A stretch of DNA of 64,000 bases from the NCBI RefSeq assembly GCF_907165205.1, contig NC_058194.1, forward strand, positions 3,286,824 to 3,350,823. The letters run 5' to 3'. The first letter of the stretch is position 1, and each line of letters begins with the position of its first letter. Under the pieces are notes generated by a model that had not been told where the DNA came from, ran no database searches, and worked only from the letters and a program-made list of their open reading frames with translations. This DNA comes from Coccinella septempunctata. Taxonomy: Eukaryota > Arthropoda > Insecta > Coleoptera > Coccinellidae. Shown one piece after another: positions 11,161-22,249 of this stretch. The position numbers and the translations under genes were made by a program.

Positions 11161-12818
11161 TAGGATTTTGAGAATGCTCGCAATGGATTCAGCTTATTTG
11201 AAAACCTATATTTTCATATCAAACTTTCAAATATCTGGCTTCGTTTAAAAAAAAATCGAATTTATTGTTTTTCCATTTTTCATTTTCCAGTTCACTTTGA
11301 ACTGCTCTCTGGAGTGCAATTCTCTATTGAATCATCAACTGTTAGGTTTGGTTGAATCAAAAAAGTAAGTTCCATACACTCCATATCCTAAGACAGTTGT
11401 AGGACACCCTGATTTTTATGCAGAGGAGCAAATAGGTCATTTTAGGGGGGTCTAAGCCCTTGCTTTTTTTTGACCCAAAAATAGAGATTTTCGATATTTA
11501 GTTTTTGAGCTGGAATTGAAGCCTTATCAATGCTGATTACGAAACCGGAAATCCGAATTGGATCGAACGAATATAACAAGAGATATTGCAGATTGAAATT
11601 TTCAACTTTTGAAAAATGACATTTCCAAAATGAAAATGTGAACTGTGAGAGATAGGCTTTTGAGAATGCTCGCAATGGATTCAGCTTATTTGAAAACCTA
11701 TATTTTCATATCAAACTTTCAAATATCTGGCTTCGTTTAAAAAAAAATCGAATTTATTGTTTTTCCATTTTTCATTTTCCAGTTCACTTTGAACTGCTCT
11801 CTGGAGTGCACTTCTCTATTGAATCATCAACTGTTAGGTTTGGTTGAATAAAAAAAGTAAGTATCATACACTCCATATCCTAAAACAGTAATAGGACACC
11901 CTGATTTGTATGCAGAGGAGCAAATAGGTCATTTTAGGGGGGTCTAAGCCCTTGCTCATTTTTGACCAAAAAAATCGAGATTTTCGATATTTAGTTTTTG
12001 AGCTGGAATGGAAGCCTTATCAATGCTGATTACGAAACCGGAAATCCCAATTGGATCAGACGAATATAACAAGAGATATTGCAGATTGAAATTTTCAACT
12101 TTTGAAAAATGACATTTCCAAAATGAAAATCTGAACGGTGAGAGATAGGCTTTTGAGAATGCTCGCAATAGATTCAGCATATTCGAAAACCTATATTTTC
12201 ATGATGCATTTTCAAATATCGGACTTTGTTCAAAGAAAAATCGAATTTATTGTTTTTCCATTTTTCATTTTCCAGTTCAATTTGAACTGCTCTCTGGAGT
12301 GCAATTCTCTATTGAATCATCAACTGTTCGATTTGGTGGAATCAACAAAGTAAGTATCATACATTCCATATCCTAAGACAGTAGTAGGACACCCTGATTT
12401 TTATGCAGAGGAGCAAATAGGTCATTTTAGGGGGGTCTAAGCCCTTGCTCATTTTTGACCCAAAAAATCGAGATTTTCGATATTTAGTTCTTGAGCTGGA
12501 ATGGAAGCCTTATCAATGCTGATGACGAAACCGGAAATCCCAATTGGATCAGAAGAATATAACAAGAGATATTGCAGATTGAAATTTTCAACTTTTGAAA
12601 AATGACATTTCCAAAATGAAAATCTGAACGGTGAGAGATAGGCTTCCAGGAATACTTGCTATAGATTCAGCATATTCGAAAACCTATATTTTCATGATGC
12701 ATTTTCAAATATCGGACGTTGTTCAAAGAAAAATCGAATTTATTGTTTTTCCATTTTTCATTTTCCAGTTCAATTTGAACTGCTCTCTGGAGTGCAATTC
12801 TCTATTGAATCATCAACT

Positions 12819-13061
12819 TATGACGGCCGACCGAGTGTAGACATCGTTTATGTGAGCTCCGAAGAATTTGAGTTATTTCTGTGGAATTTTAACATTTGAA
12901 GCAGTTAGTTTTGGGTCACTGTTAGTAAAAGTGTTCGTACAGAGAATAGTTCAATTTGTGTGACCCATTCTTTCAAATAGAGCGAATAATTTGATAATAA
13001 TCACAATTAAATTGAAAATTCTGTACATTGCTGCCATATTTTGCCTACATATTTCCTGACA
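12819..13061 (+). promoter_or_regulatory. LINE-A 5' UTR
   Basis: 243 bp between the satellite junction and the ORF1 ATG. It begins TATGACGGCCGACCGAGTG, more GC-rich than the rest of the element, which is where an internal LINE promoter would lie. No TATA box is apparent and the promoter role is inferred from position only. Confidence 0.5.
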
Positions 13062-13733
13062 ATGAGTCAAAAAACAAGAAGTGGAAATGTAGCTGGACTG
13101 GTGGACGAAAATATGTTGGAATCCATTATATTGAATAAAATTTTGCCGAAGATAAACACCAAAATTGAGGAACAAATACAAAATATTGGCAAGAATTTCG
13201 TGTCTATAGAAAAAAAATTAGATGACTTGTTGTCAAGATTTACTAATATGGAAATAGAAGTGAAGACAAATAAGGAAGAAATCCGAAGGGTTGCTGACCA
13301 AGTGAATCAGATGGAATTAAAAAATAGGGAAAATTCCCTAATTGTATCAGGCATACAAGAAGAGGAAAAAGAGAATCTAATATCTAAAGTGCTATGCCTA
13401 TTTAATGACGCCATGAAAATTAAATGCTCTCAGTGGGAAATTTATAATATATATAGGATTGGTAAACATAAAGAAGGACAAACATATCCGAGGTCAGTTA
13501 TTGTTACTTTTGTGTCACTACTGAAGAAGAAAGAAATATTCAATGCAAGAATCATATTAAAGGGATCACCCATTTTTGTAAATGAAAATTTAACAGATGA
13601 GGCATACAAGCTCTTGAAAGCCGCAAAATTGAAATATGGAAGTCATTCAGCATGGTCTATGAATGGCAGAATTTTCGTGAAGAGTGACAACGCTGTCAGG
13701 TTGATCCAGAATGTAAAGGATCTGACCAAGTAG
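13062..13733 (+). CDS. LINE-A ORF1 protein (coiled coil plus RRM-like nucleic-acid-binding domain)
   Basis: 223 aa. I place the start at the ATG at 13062 (context GACAATG, purine at -3); the open frame runs further upstream only to a TTG at 13041. Residues about 15-95 are rich in heptad-spaced Leu, Ile and charged residues (for example KINTKIEEQIQNIGK, IEKKLDDLLSRF), predicting a coiled coil for multimerisation. Residues about 98-223 resemble the RRM/C-terminal region of LINE ORF1 proteins, with ENSLIVSGI, YRIGK, SVIVTF, ARIILKGSPIFVNENLT and a C-terminal GRIFVK. ORF1 proteins of this type bind the element RNA as chaperones in the RNP. There is no CCHC zinc knuckle. The codon usage is AT-rich like ORF2. 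Intact, ending in TAG. Confidence 0.85.
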   Translation: MSQKTRSGNVAGLVDENMLESIILNKILPKINTKIEEQIQNIGKNFVSIEKKLDDLLSRFTNMEIEVKTNKEEIRRVADQVNQMELKNRENSLIVSGIQEEEKENLISKVLCLFNDAMKIKCSQWEIYNIYRIGKHKEGQTYPRSVIVTFVSLLKKKEIFNARIILKGSPIFVNENLTDEAYKLLKAAKLKYGSHSAWSMNGRIFVKSDNAVRLIQNVKDLTK

Positions 13734-14202
13734 AAGATAATAACTCTTATCAAAAACGATTCTTTTTTGTAGGAATATTTTTATTTTGTTTTCACTTTTT
13801 CAATTTGAAGAATAAATCTGCTCACTGCTACAGGATGGCTTATTGTAATTTGAAGCATTTTTAAATAGCTTTCGAATATTTCTTATTGCAGATAATATTC
13901 TTATTACATTTATTTTTTAGATTTATAATTAATTTTTAAGATTTGGAAGTAATGATTAGTGTTCACCTTTCTTCATGTAGGGTTCACCTCTTGATATGCA
14001 GAAACATATTTTATTTTTGAAAAACTATTGTTTCAATTTGAATTCTAACATAACTAACTGGCTTTTTAATAAAAGATATTTCAATGTGGGGTAAAAGGAT
14101 TGTTACTTTGTTTATGATGGTTGAAATTTCGCTTGGAGGCAGTTATTCCGATTTTAAATTAAATGATTTTAGGGTCGAGTGCGAGTTCACATAAGACTCA
14201 AT
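13734..14202 (+). other. LINE-A inter-ORF spacer
   Basis: 469 bp of AT-rich sequence between ORF1 and ORF2 with stops in all forward frames and no recognisable domain. This is long for an inter-ORF gap, and no splice-like or ribosome-entry signal is obvious. How ORF2 is translated is therefore not evident from sequence. Confidence 0.6.
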
Positions 14203-17070
14203 ATGTCGAAACTTATTAATATTTATTTCCAAAACTGTAGAGGATTGAACACTAAATGTTCTGAATTTTTTAGAAACTCATTGATTGGTGATTTCGATAT
14301 AATAATAGCAGTGGAAACTTGGTTGCAGGATGGAGTGAATGATGGAGAGGTAGTAGATTTAGGAATTTTCAATTTGGTAAGATGCGATAGAAATTTAGAA
14401 ATTTCAAATAAAAAAACCGGTGGTGGTGTTTTTCTAGCAATTAAAAAACAATATAAAATATTAAAAGTTATCAAAAAACACTCATTTTTTGAGGCAGCTA
14501 TAGTTGAAGTCAAGGCAAAAGGTTGTAGGTACGTTTTTTGTGGGGTGTATATTCCTTCTGGAAGTTTAATTAACGTGTATGAATCAGTTTTTGAATTTTT
14601 ACAAGATAATATAAAAATATCTGATAATGTTTACCTCTTTGGAGACTTTAATATACCTGATATAACTGGAATTGATTATAATAAAAACAGATCAAACGAA
14701 ATACTTGAGAGTTTCCATGATTTTATGGATTTTAATGGATTCACATTATATAATAATATAAAAAACAATCATGGAAGAACATTAGATTTAGTAATCTCTT
14801 CGGAGAATAATTTATATAAGTGTACAGTTAAAAGGGATTTTGTGCCAATTGTTAAAGAAGATGAATATCATCCTGCTCTTGAAATTTGTATTAAAAATAT
14901 AACTAATGGGGGGATTTGTAAAAACATTAATAATATTACTGGAAATTGTACAAATTACAACTATAAAAAAGCCAACTTTCTTACTTTAACGGAACGTATC
15001 AGGGATACAAGTTGGGATATGGTACTGAGCGAAAGACTAGATGTGAACCGAGCCTTAGATTATTTTTATAGAATTTGGAATAACATTATAGAGGAATGTG
15101 TGCCAAGATGTGCTCACTATAAAAGATCTAAGATGTATCCCATTTGGTTTACAAACGACATAAGAAGTAATTTAAGAGAAAAAGAGAGGTATAGAAAACT
15201 AAAAAATATTTCCGGTTATTTCAATGATAAATATATAGAAGTGAGACGAGAGGTAACTAAGCTTATAAAGATTGAAAAAAAGAAATATATTAATAAATTA
15301 GAGCAGGAAGTTACTTCTGATATAAACAATTTTTGGAATTATATAAAGAATAATAGGAAAAATTCGAATAGTGATAAATTTGTATATAACGGAGTAGAAG
15401 TAACAGAGGAAAAAACTGCAGAATCATTTGCAACATTTTTCTCGTCAGTGTATGCTGACAAAAAAGCCTCTTACAATTTGCTTTTTGATTCCGATTTGGA
15501 CGTAACAAATAATACATTCGTATTGAATTCAGTTGGTGAGTTGGACTTTGCTGTTGCGCTGAAAAAGCTAAAACCCAAAAAGTCAGAGGGGGCTGACGGA
15601 ATACCACCTTATATATTAAAGGCCTGTGGAGAGTGGGTAAGGCAGCCACTGATACATATTTACAACCTTATTTTAAAAACTAGTATATTTCCCACAGTCT
15701 GGAAAACAGGACTGGTATTTCCAATATTTAAGTCCGGTGATAGAATGAATATCGAAAACTATCGACCTATTTCAATTATGTGTGCCCCTGCCAAACTTTT
15801 TGAACAGATACTATATTGTAAATTATATACGCATGTTGAAAATTATATAGTACCTCACCAACATGGATTTATGTCAAAAAAATCATCTAATACAAATCTG
15901 TTTCTCCTTAGTAATCATGTATTTGAGTCAATGAAATGTAAAGCTCAGCTCGATGTTGTATATACCGATTTCAGCAAGGCATTCGATAAAGTCGATCACG
16001 ACATATTACTGAAGAAATTGGGTAGTTTTGGATTAACATATAACCTACTTCGTCTATTTAAAAGTTATTTAGAAAATAGATATATAATGATAAAACACAA
16101 CGGAAACACATCGGGGAAATTTGAGGCAAATTCTGGCGTGCCACAAGGTTCCAACCTTGGGCCGCTTCTTTTTGTACTTTTTATTAATGATTTGCCTAAA
16201 GTACTAATGTCATCAGATGGCCTTATATTCGCAGATGACTTCAAAATATTGAAAAAGATAGAATCAGTGAGAGATTGTGTTATGTTACAGAAAGACATTA
16301 ATAGGGTTTTTGAATGGAGTTACAAAAATAAATTATATTTCAATTTAGGCAAATGTTCTGTTTTAACTATAACGCGTATTAAGCAACCGTGTCTCTTTAA
16401 TTATTTAATGGGGAGTCAGAGCTTACAACGCTGCACTGAAGTCAAAGATTTAGGTATAATCTACAACAGCACATTCTCATTTGCCATACACATTGAAAGT
16501 ATTTTGAAGTCAGCTAATAAAATGTTAGGTTTTGTAATGAGACAATCACATGTTTTCAATAATATTAACACACTTAAACTTTTGTACTATAGCTTGGTAA
16601 GGAGCAAGTTAGAGTTTGGCTCATTAATTTGGTTCACGGAATCTCAAAGTAATTTGAATAAATTAGAAAAAATTCAGAATAAGTTTTTAAGGCTGCTCTA
16701 TTTTAAAAAACATCACGTATACCCTGACTACCAGATAATAAGGAGCACAACTCTTAGGAATGAATTCAAGATATTATCTCTGGAAAATAGAAGACAACTC
16801 TCAGTATTGGTGTTTTTGTATAATATCATAAATAATAAAATTAGCTCCCCTGAACTTTTGTCTTATATTGGATTTAACGTGCCACCTAGAAGAATGCGCA
16901 AGGTTCCAATGTTTAGTATTCCTCCATCATTTAACATCTCGAGATCACCTACGGTAAACATGCTTCGACTTGCGAATCAATTCAATGCATCAATAGATCT
17001 AGACTGGACAGTTTCTATTAAAGTGTTTCGTAAAACAATCTTGAAGCATTTAATATTGATATCTCTGTAA
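14203..17070 (+). CDS. LINE-A ORF2 protein: AP-like endonuclease and reverse transcriptase
   Basis: 955 aa from the ATG at 14203 (an upstream GTG at 14179 is not a credible eukaryotic start). The N-terminal 230 residues form an APE-type endonuclease that would nick the target: INIYFQNCRG at the start, ETWL with E38, GGGV at 73-76, YIPSG, GDFN at 147-150, LDL at 194-196 and the catalytic His in DEYHPAL (H223). After a linker the RT spans about 495-720: VFPIFKSGDRMNIENYRPIS, TDFSKAFDKVDHD with D589, SGVPQGSNLGPLLF at 644-657, and the FADD active site at 676-679. The C-terminal region (SLVRSKLEFGSLIW, then VPPRRMRK) matches the tail of CR1/Jockey-group proteins. The YADD box is FADD here, as in many such LINEs. 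No frameshift or stop. Confidence 0.95.
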   Translation: MSKLINIYFQNCRGLNTKCSEFFRNSLIGDFDIIIAVETWLQDGVNDGEVVDLGIFNLVRCDRNLEISNKKTGGGVFLAIKKQYKILKVIKKHSFFEAAIVEVKAKGCRYVFCGVYIPSGSLINVYESVFEFLQDNIKISDNVYLFGDFNIPDITGIDYNKNRSNEILESFHDFMDFNGFTLYNNIKNNHGRTLDLVISSENNLYKCTVKRDFVPIVKEDEYHPALEICIKNITNGGICKNINNITGNCTNYNYKKANFLTLTERIRDTSWDMVLSERLDVNRALDYFYRIWNNIIEECVPRCAHYKRSKMYPIWFTNDIRSNLREKERYRKLKNISGYFNDKYIEVRREVTKLIKIEKKKYINKLEQEVTSDINNFWNYIKNNRKNSNSDKFVYNGVEVTEEKTAESFATFFSSVYADKKASYNLLFDSDLDVTNNTFVLNSVGELDFAVALKKLKPKKSEGADGIPPYILKACGEWVRQPLIHIYNLILKTSIFPTVWKTGLVFPIFKSGDRMNIENYRPISIMCAPAKLFEQILYCKLYTHVENYIVPHQHGFMSKKSSNTNLFLLSNHVFESMKCKAQLDVVYTDFSKAFDKVDHDILLKKLGSFGLTYNLLRLFKSYLENRYIMIKHNGNTSGKFEANSGVPQGSNLGPLLFVLFINDLPKVLMSSDGLIFADDFKILKKIESVRDCVMLQKDINRVFEWSYKNKLYFNLGKCSVLTITRIKQPCLFNYLMGSQSLQRCTEVKDLGIIYNSTFSFAIHIESILKSANKMLGFVMRQSHVFNNINTLKLLYYSLVRSKLEFGSLIWFTESQSNLNKLEKIQNKFLRLLYFKKHHVYPDYQIIRSTTLRNEFKILSLENRRQLSVLVFLYNIINNKISSPELLSYIGFNVPPRRMRKVPMFSIPPSFNISRSPTVNMLRLANQFNASIDLDWTVSIKVFRKTILKHLILISL

Positions 17071-17250
17071 GGAACTTTGAAATTTGTGTCAATCCTCATA
17101 CAATTCAATTAATTTAGGAAAGATTATATGAATGTAATTATTGTTCTTAGGTGTCTACATTTTGGGAATTTTATAAATTCTGTAAATTTTATTTTGTAAA
17201 AAGTTATTATTTTGCACAATGTACCTCATTACATATTTATTCATGTAATA

Positions 17251-17264
17251 AAACCGTAAGGTTT
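17251..17264 (+). other. LINE-A 3' hairpin with GUAA tetraloop
   Basis: AAACC-GTAA-GGTTT forms a 5-bp stem with a GNRA-class tetraloop, enclosed by a weaker TTCAT/ATGAA pairing. It sits just before the (AAAT)n tail, the place where L2-type LINE RNAs carry the stem-loop their RT recognises. LINE-B has an equivalent hairpin with the same loop at 26061-26074. Confidence 0.65.
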
Positions 17265-17271
17265 GTATGAA

Positions 17272-17274
17272 TAA

Positions 17275-17304
<30 letters not shown>
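17272..17304 (+). repeat. LINE-A (AAAT)n 3' tail
   Basis: About eight AATA units at the 3' end, continuous with the satellite at AACTGTTCAG. Such microsatellite tails replace poly-A in many CR1/L2/Jockey-group LINEs and are made by slippage during target-primed reverse transcription. Confidence 0.9.
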
Positions 17305-17305
<1 letters not shown>

Positions 17306-20300
17306 ACTGTTCAGTTTGGTGGAATCAACAAAGTAAGTATCATACACTCCATATCCTAAAACAGTAATAGGACACCCTGATTCGTATGCAGAGGAGCAAA
17401 TAGGTCATTTTAGGGGGGTTTAAGCCGTTGCTCATTTTTGACCAAAAAAATCGAGATTTTCGATATTTAGTTTTTGAGCTGGAATGGAAGCCTTATCAAT
17501 GCTGATTACGAAACCGGAAATCCCAATTGGATCAGACGAATATAACAAGAGATATTGCAGATTGAAATTTTCAACTTTTGAAAAATGACATTTCCAAAAT
17601 GAAAATCTGAACGGTGAGAGATAGGCTTCCAGGAATACTTGCTATAGATTCAGCATATTCGAAAACCTATATTTTCATGATGCATTTTCAAATATCGGAC
17701 GTTGTTCAAAGAAAAATCGAATTTATTGTTTTTCCATTTTTCATTTTCCAGTTCAATTTGAACTGCTCTCTGGAGTGCAATTCTCTATTGAATCATCAAC
17801 TGTTCAGTTTGGTGGAATCAACAAAGTAAGTTTCATACACTCCATATCCTAAAACAGTAATAGGACACCCTGATTTGTATGCAGAGGAGCAAATAGGTCA
17901 TTTTAGGGGGGTTTAAGCCGTTGCTCATTTTTGACCAAAAAAATCGAGATTTTCGATATTTAGTTTTTGAGCTGGAATGGAAGCCTTATCAATGCTGATT
18001 ACGAAACCGGAAATCCCAATTGGATCAGACGAATATAACAAGAGATATTGCAGATTGAAATTTTCAACTTTTGAAAAATGACATTTCCAAAATGAAAATC
18101 TGAACGGTGAGAGATAGGCTTCCAGGAATACTTGCTATAGATTCAGCATATTCGAAAACCTATATTTTCATGATGCATTTTCAAATATCGGACGTTGTTC
18201 AAAGAAAAATCGAATTTATTGTTTTTCCATTTTTCATTCTCCAGTACAATTTGAACTGCTCTCTGGAGTGCAATTCTCTATTGAATCATCAACTGTTCAG
18301 TTTGGTGGAATCAACAAAGTAAGTATCATACACTCCATATCCTAAGACAGTAGTAGGACACCCTGATTTTTATGCAGAGGAGCAAATAGGTCATTTTAGG
18401 GGGGTCTAAGCCCTTGCTCATTTTTGACCCAAAAAATCGAGATTTTCGATATTTAGTTCTTGAGCTGGAATGGAAACCTTATCAATGCTGACTACGAAAC
18501 TGGAAATCCGAATTGGATCAAACGAATATAACAAGAGATATTGCAGATTGAAATTTGCAACTTTTGAAAAATGCCATTTTCAAGATGAAAATCTGGACGG
18601 AGAGAGATAGACTTTCAGGAATACTTGCTATAGATTCAGCATATTCAAAAACCTATATTCTCATGATGAACTTTCAAATATCCGACGTTGTTTAAAGAAA
18701 AATCGAATTTATTGTTTTTCCATTTTTCATTTTCCAGTTCAATTTGAACTGCTCTCTGGAGTGCAATTCTCTATTGAATCATCAACTGATTAGTTTGGTG
18801 GAATCAACAAAGTAAGTATCGTACACTCCATATCCTAAGACAGTGGTTGAACTTCCTGATTTTCAGGCAGAAGAGCAAATAGGTCATTTTAGGGGGTTCT
18901 AACCCCTTGCTCATTTTTGACCCAAAAAATCGAGATTTTCGATATTTAGTTTTTGAGCTGAAATGGAAGCCTTATCAATGCTGATAACGAAACCGGAAAT
19001 CCCAATTGGATCAGACGAATATAACAAGAGATATTGCAGATTGAAATTTTCAACTTTTGAAAAATGACATTTCCAGAATGAAAATCTGAACGGTGAGAGA
19101 TAGGCTTTTGAGAAAGCTCGCAATGGATTCAGCTTATTTGAAAACCTTTATTTTCATATCAAACTTTCAAATATCTGAGTTCGTTTGAAAAAAAAATCGA
19201 ATTTATTGTTTTTCCATTTTTCATTTTCCATTTCACTTTGAACTGCTCTCTGGAGTGCAATTCTATATTGAATCATCAACTAAAAGGTTTGGTTGAATCA
19301 AAAGAGTAAGTATCATACACTCCATATCCTAAAACAGTAATAGGACACCCTGATTTGTATGCAGAGGAGCAAATAGGTCATTTTAGGGGGGTCTAAGCCG
19401 TTGCTCATTTTTGACCAAAAAAATCGAAATTTTCGATATTTAGTTTTTGAGCTGGAATGGAAGCCTTATCAATGCTGATTACGAAACCGGTAATCCCAAT
19501 TGGATCAGACGAATATAACAAGAGATATTGCAGATTGAAATTTTCAACTTTTGAAAAATGACATTTCCAAAATGAAAATCTGAACGGTGAGAGATAGGCT
19601 TTTGAGAATGCTCGCAATGGATTCAGCTTATTTGAAAACCTATATTTTCATATCAAACTTTCAAATATCTGGCTTCGTTTAAAAAAAAATCGAATTTATT
19701 GTTTTTCCATTTTTCATTTTCCAGTTCACTTTGAACTGCTCTCTGGAGTGCAATTCTCTATTGAATCATCAACTGTTAGGTTTGGTTGAATCAAAAAAGT
19801 AAGTATTATACACTCCATATCCTAAAACAGTAATAGGACACCCTGATTTGTATGCAGAGGAGCAAATAGGTCATTTTAGGGGGGACTAAGCACTTGCTCA
19901 TTTTTGACCAAAAAAATCGAGATTGTCGATATTTAGTTTTTGAGCTGGAATGGAAGCCTTATCAATGCTGATTACGAAACTGGAAATCCCAATTGGATCA
20001 GACGAATATAACAAGAGATATTGCAGATTGAAATTTTCAACTTTTGAAAAATGACATTTCCAAAATGAAAATCTGAACGGTGAGAGATAGGATTTTGAGA
20101 ATGCTCGCAATGGATTCAGCTTATTTGAAAACCTATATTTTCATATCAAACTTTCAAATATCTGGCTTCGTTTAAAAAAAAATCGAATTTATTGTTTTTC
20201 CATTTTTCATTTTCCAGTTCACTTTGAACTGCTCTCTGGAGTGCAATTCTCTATTGAATCATCAACTGTTAGGTTTGGTTGAATCAAAAAAGTAAGTTCC

Positions 20301-21668
20301 ATACACTCCATATCCTAAGACAGTTGTAGGACACCCTGATTTTTATGCAGAGGAGCAAATAGGTCATTTTAGGGGGGTCTAAGCCCTTGCTTTTTTTTGA
20401 CCCAAAAAATAGAGATTTTCGATATTTAGTTTTTGAGCTGGAATTGAAGCCTTATCAATGCTGATTACGAAACCGGAAATCCGAATTGGATCGAACGAAT
20501 ATAACAAGAGATATTGCAGATTGAAATTTTCAACTTTTGAAAAATGACATTTCCGAAATGAAAATCTGAACGGTGAGAGATAGGCTTTTGAGAATGCTCG
20601 CAATGGATTCAGCTCATTTGAAAACCTATATTTTCATATCAAACTTTCAAATATCTGAGTTCGTTTGAAAAAAAATCGAATTTATTGTTTATCCATTTTT
20701 CATTTACCAGTTCACTTTGAACTGCTCTCTGGAGTGCAATTCTCTATTGAATCATCAACTGTTAGGTTTGGTTGAATCAAAAAAGTAAGTTTTATACACT
20801 CCATATCCTAAAACAGTAATAGGGCACCCTTATTTGTATGCAGAGGAGCAAATAGGTCATTTCAGGGGGGTCTAAGCCGTTGCTCATTTTTGACCAAAAA
20901 AATCGAGATTTTCGATATTTAGTTTTTGAGCTGGAATGGGAGCCTTATCGATACTGATTACGAAACCGGAAATCCCAATTGGATCAGACGAATATAACAA
21001 GAGATATTGCAGATTTAAATTTTCAACTTTTGAAAAATGACATTTCCAAAATGAAAATCTGAACGGTGAGAGATAGGCTTTTGAGAATGCTCGCAATGGA
21101 TTCAGCTTATTTGAAAACCTATATTTTCATATCAAACTTTCAAATATCTGGCTTCGTTTAAAAAAAATCGAATTTATTGTTTTTCCATTTTTCATTTTCC
21201 AGTTCACTTTGAACTGCTCTCTGGAGTGCAATTCTCTATTGAATCATCAACTGTTAGGTTTGGTTGAATCAAAAAAGTGAGTTCTATACACTCCATATCC
21301 TAAGACAGTAGTAGGACACCCTGATTTTCATGCAGAGGAGCAAATAGGTCATTTTAGGGGGTCTAAGCCCTTCCTCATTTTTGACCCAAAAAATCGAGAT
21401 TTTCGATATTTAGTTTTTGAGCTGGAATGGAAGCCTTATCAATGCTGATCACGAAACCGGAAATCCGAATTGGATCAAACGAATATAACAAGAGATATTA
21501 CAGATTGAAATTTTCAACTCTTGAAAAATGACATTTCCAAAATGAAAATCTGAACGGTGAGAGATAGGCTTTTGAGAATGCTCGCAATGGATTCAGCTTA
21601 TTTGAAAACCTATATTTTCATATCAAACTTTCAAATATCTGAGTTCGTTTGAAAAAAAATCGAATTTA
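17305..21668 (+). repeat. Satellite array, block 3
   Basis: About nine monomers. It resumes mid-monomer after LINE-A, with the same variants that follow 8870 (offset 8927 including LINE-A), and ends at CGAATTTA where LINE-B begins. Subtype B runs to about 18890, then subtype A. No gene is seen. Confidence 0.97.
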
Positions 21669-21669
21669 A

Positions 21670-22219
21670 TTTTTAGATGTCCGAGTGCATGACCCACATG
21701 TTGCTGACCATAGGGCACTCTCGGTTACTTTCTGTATGGGTGAATCAACGGATATTACTCTAAATAATACAGAAAATGTGTTCTTTAGGGATTGCTCTCT
21801 TAATAAACTTGAAAGTCTTTCCAGTATGATTTCAGGAAAAAATTTCAATCCAATATATCATAGTGATGATGTAAATTATTGTTTTAGATATCTCATTCAA
21901 ATTATAAGCTCTTCAATTGGTGAATGCCTTCCACTAAAAAGACTTAATTCTAATGTTAAATGCAAAAGTTGGATAACACCTGAAGTCAGGGCAGCTAGTT
22001 CCAATTTAAAAAAATTATATTGGATATATAAAAATTCACAATCTTATGAAGCTCATGAGAATTATAGAATAAACAAATAAATTATAGATCCCTATTAAAA
22101 AACACCAAATTAGAACATAATAATAAATTAATATATACATCTTCAAATATCACTAAAACTGTCTGGAAACTCGTGAATAACGCTACTGGCCGTAAATCTG
22201 ACCTGACTAAAAAAATTAC
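21670..22219 (+). pseudogene. LINE-B ORF2 fragment: end of endonuclease and linker
   Basis: The frame open to 22080 contains DPHVADHRALSVTF, the terminal His-containing motif of the AP-like endonuclease, then the linker with CLPLKRLN and CKSWITPEVR typical of LINE ORF2. After a frameshift close to 22078 the linker continues in another frame from about 22080 (NYRSLLKNTKLEHNNKL, KTVWKLVNNATG). The GTG codon at 21685 is internal, not a start; the N-terminus was lost by 5' truncation. It stops being LINE sequence at 22219, the end of the 12-bp duplication created by the Penelope insertion. Confidence 0.85.
22208..22219. repeat. Target-site duplication of the Penelope-like element, left copy
   Basis: TAAAAAAATTAC here and at 24192-24203 are identical. 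With one copy and the intervening DNA removed, the LINE-B linker frame runs through without a shift, which supports this boundary over the outer end of the inverted repeat. Confidence 0.8.
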
Positions 22220-22249
22220 AAATACCACTGGGAGATTGCCTTTGATAGA

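Larger units (their letters stand above)
4284..12818 (+). repeat. Satellite array, block 2
   Basis: About 17 monomers of the 493-bp satellite, mostly subtype A with runs of subtype B near 8200-9900 and 12140-12818. It contains a second copy of the block 841-3060 at an offset of 5354 bp, including the hybrid monomer at 6655 onward, and internal copies at offsets of 5112 bp (4872 to 9984, 5366 to 10478) and 3935 bp (8203 to 12138). No gene is seen. The block stops at AATCATCAACT, where LINE-A is inserted. Confidence 0.97.
12819..17304 (+). mobile_element. LINE-A: apparently full-length non-LTR retrotransposon with two intact ORFs
   Basis: A 4486-bp insertion inside the exon-like module of one monomer: the left flank ends CATCAACT and the right flank resumes CTGTTCAG. 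The only candidate target-site duplication is AACT (12815-12818 and 17305-17308), partly ambiguous because of the A-rich tail. Order: 243-bp 5' UTR, ORF1 (223 aa), 469-bp spacer, ORF2 (955 aa, endonuclease plus RT), a 3' UTR with a short hairpin, and an (AAAT)n tail. The coiled-coil plus RRM-like ORF1, the AP-endonuclease, FADD-box RT and microsatellite tail suit the CR1/L2/Jockey assemblage. I cannot fix the clade without a tree. Both ORFs are unbroken, so it may be recent. Confidence 0.95.

Noticed and set aside
14223..16298. Antisense open frames inside LINE-A ORF2 (14223-14513, 15311-15649, 16065-16298)
   Set aside because: They are shadows of the intact ORF2 coding on the plus strand and have no recognisable domains.
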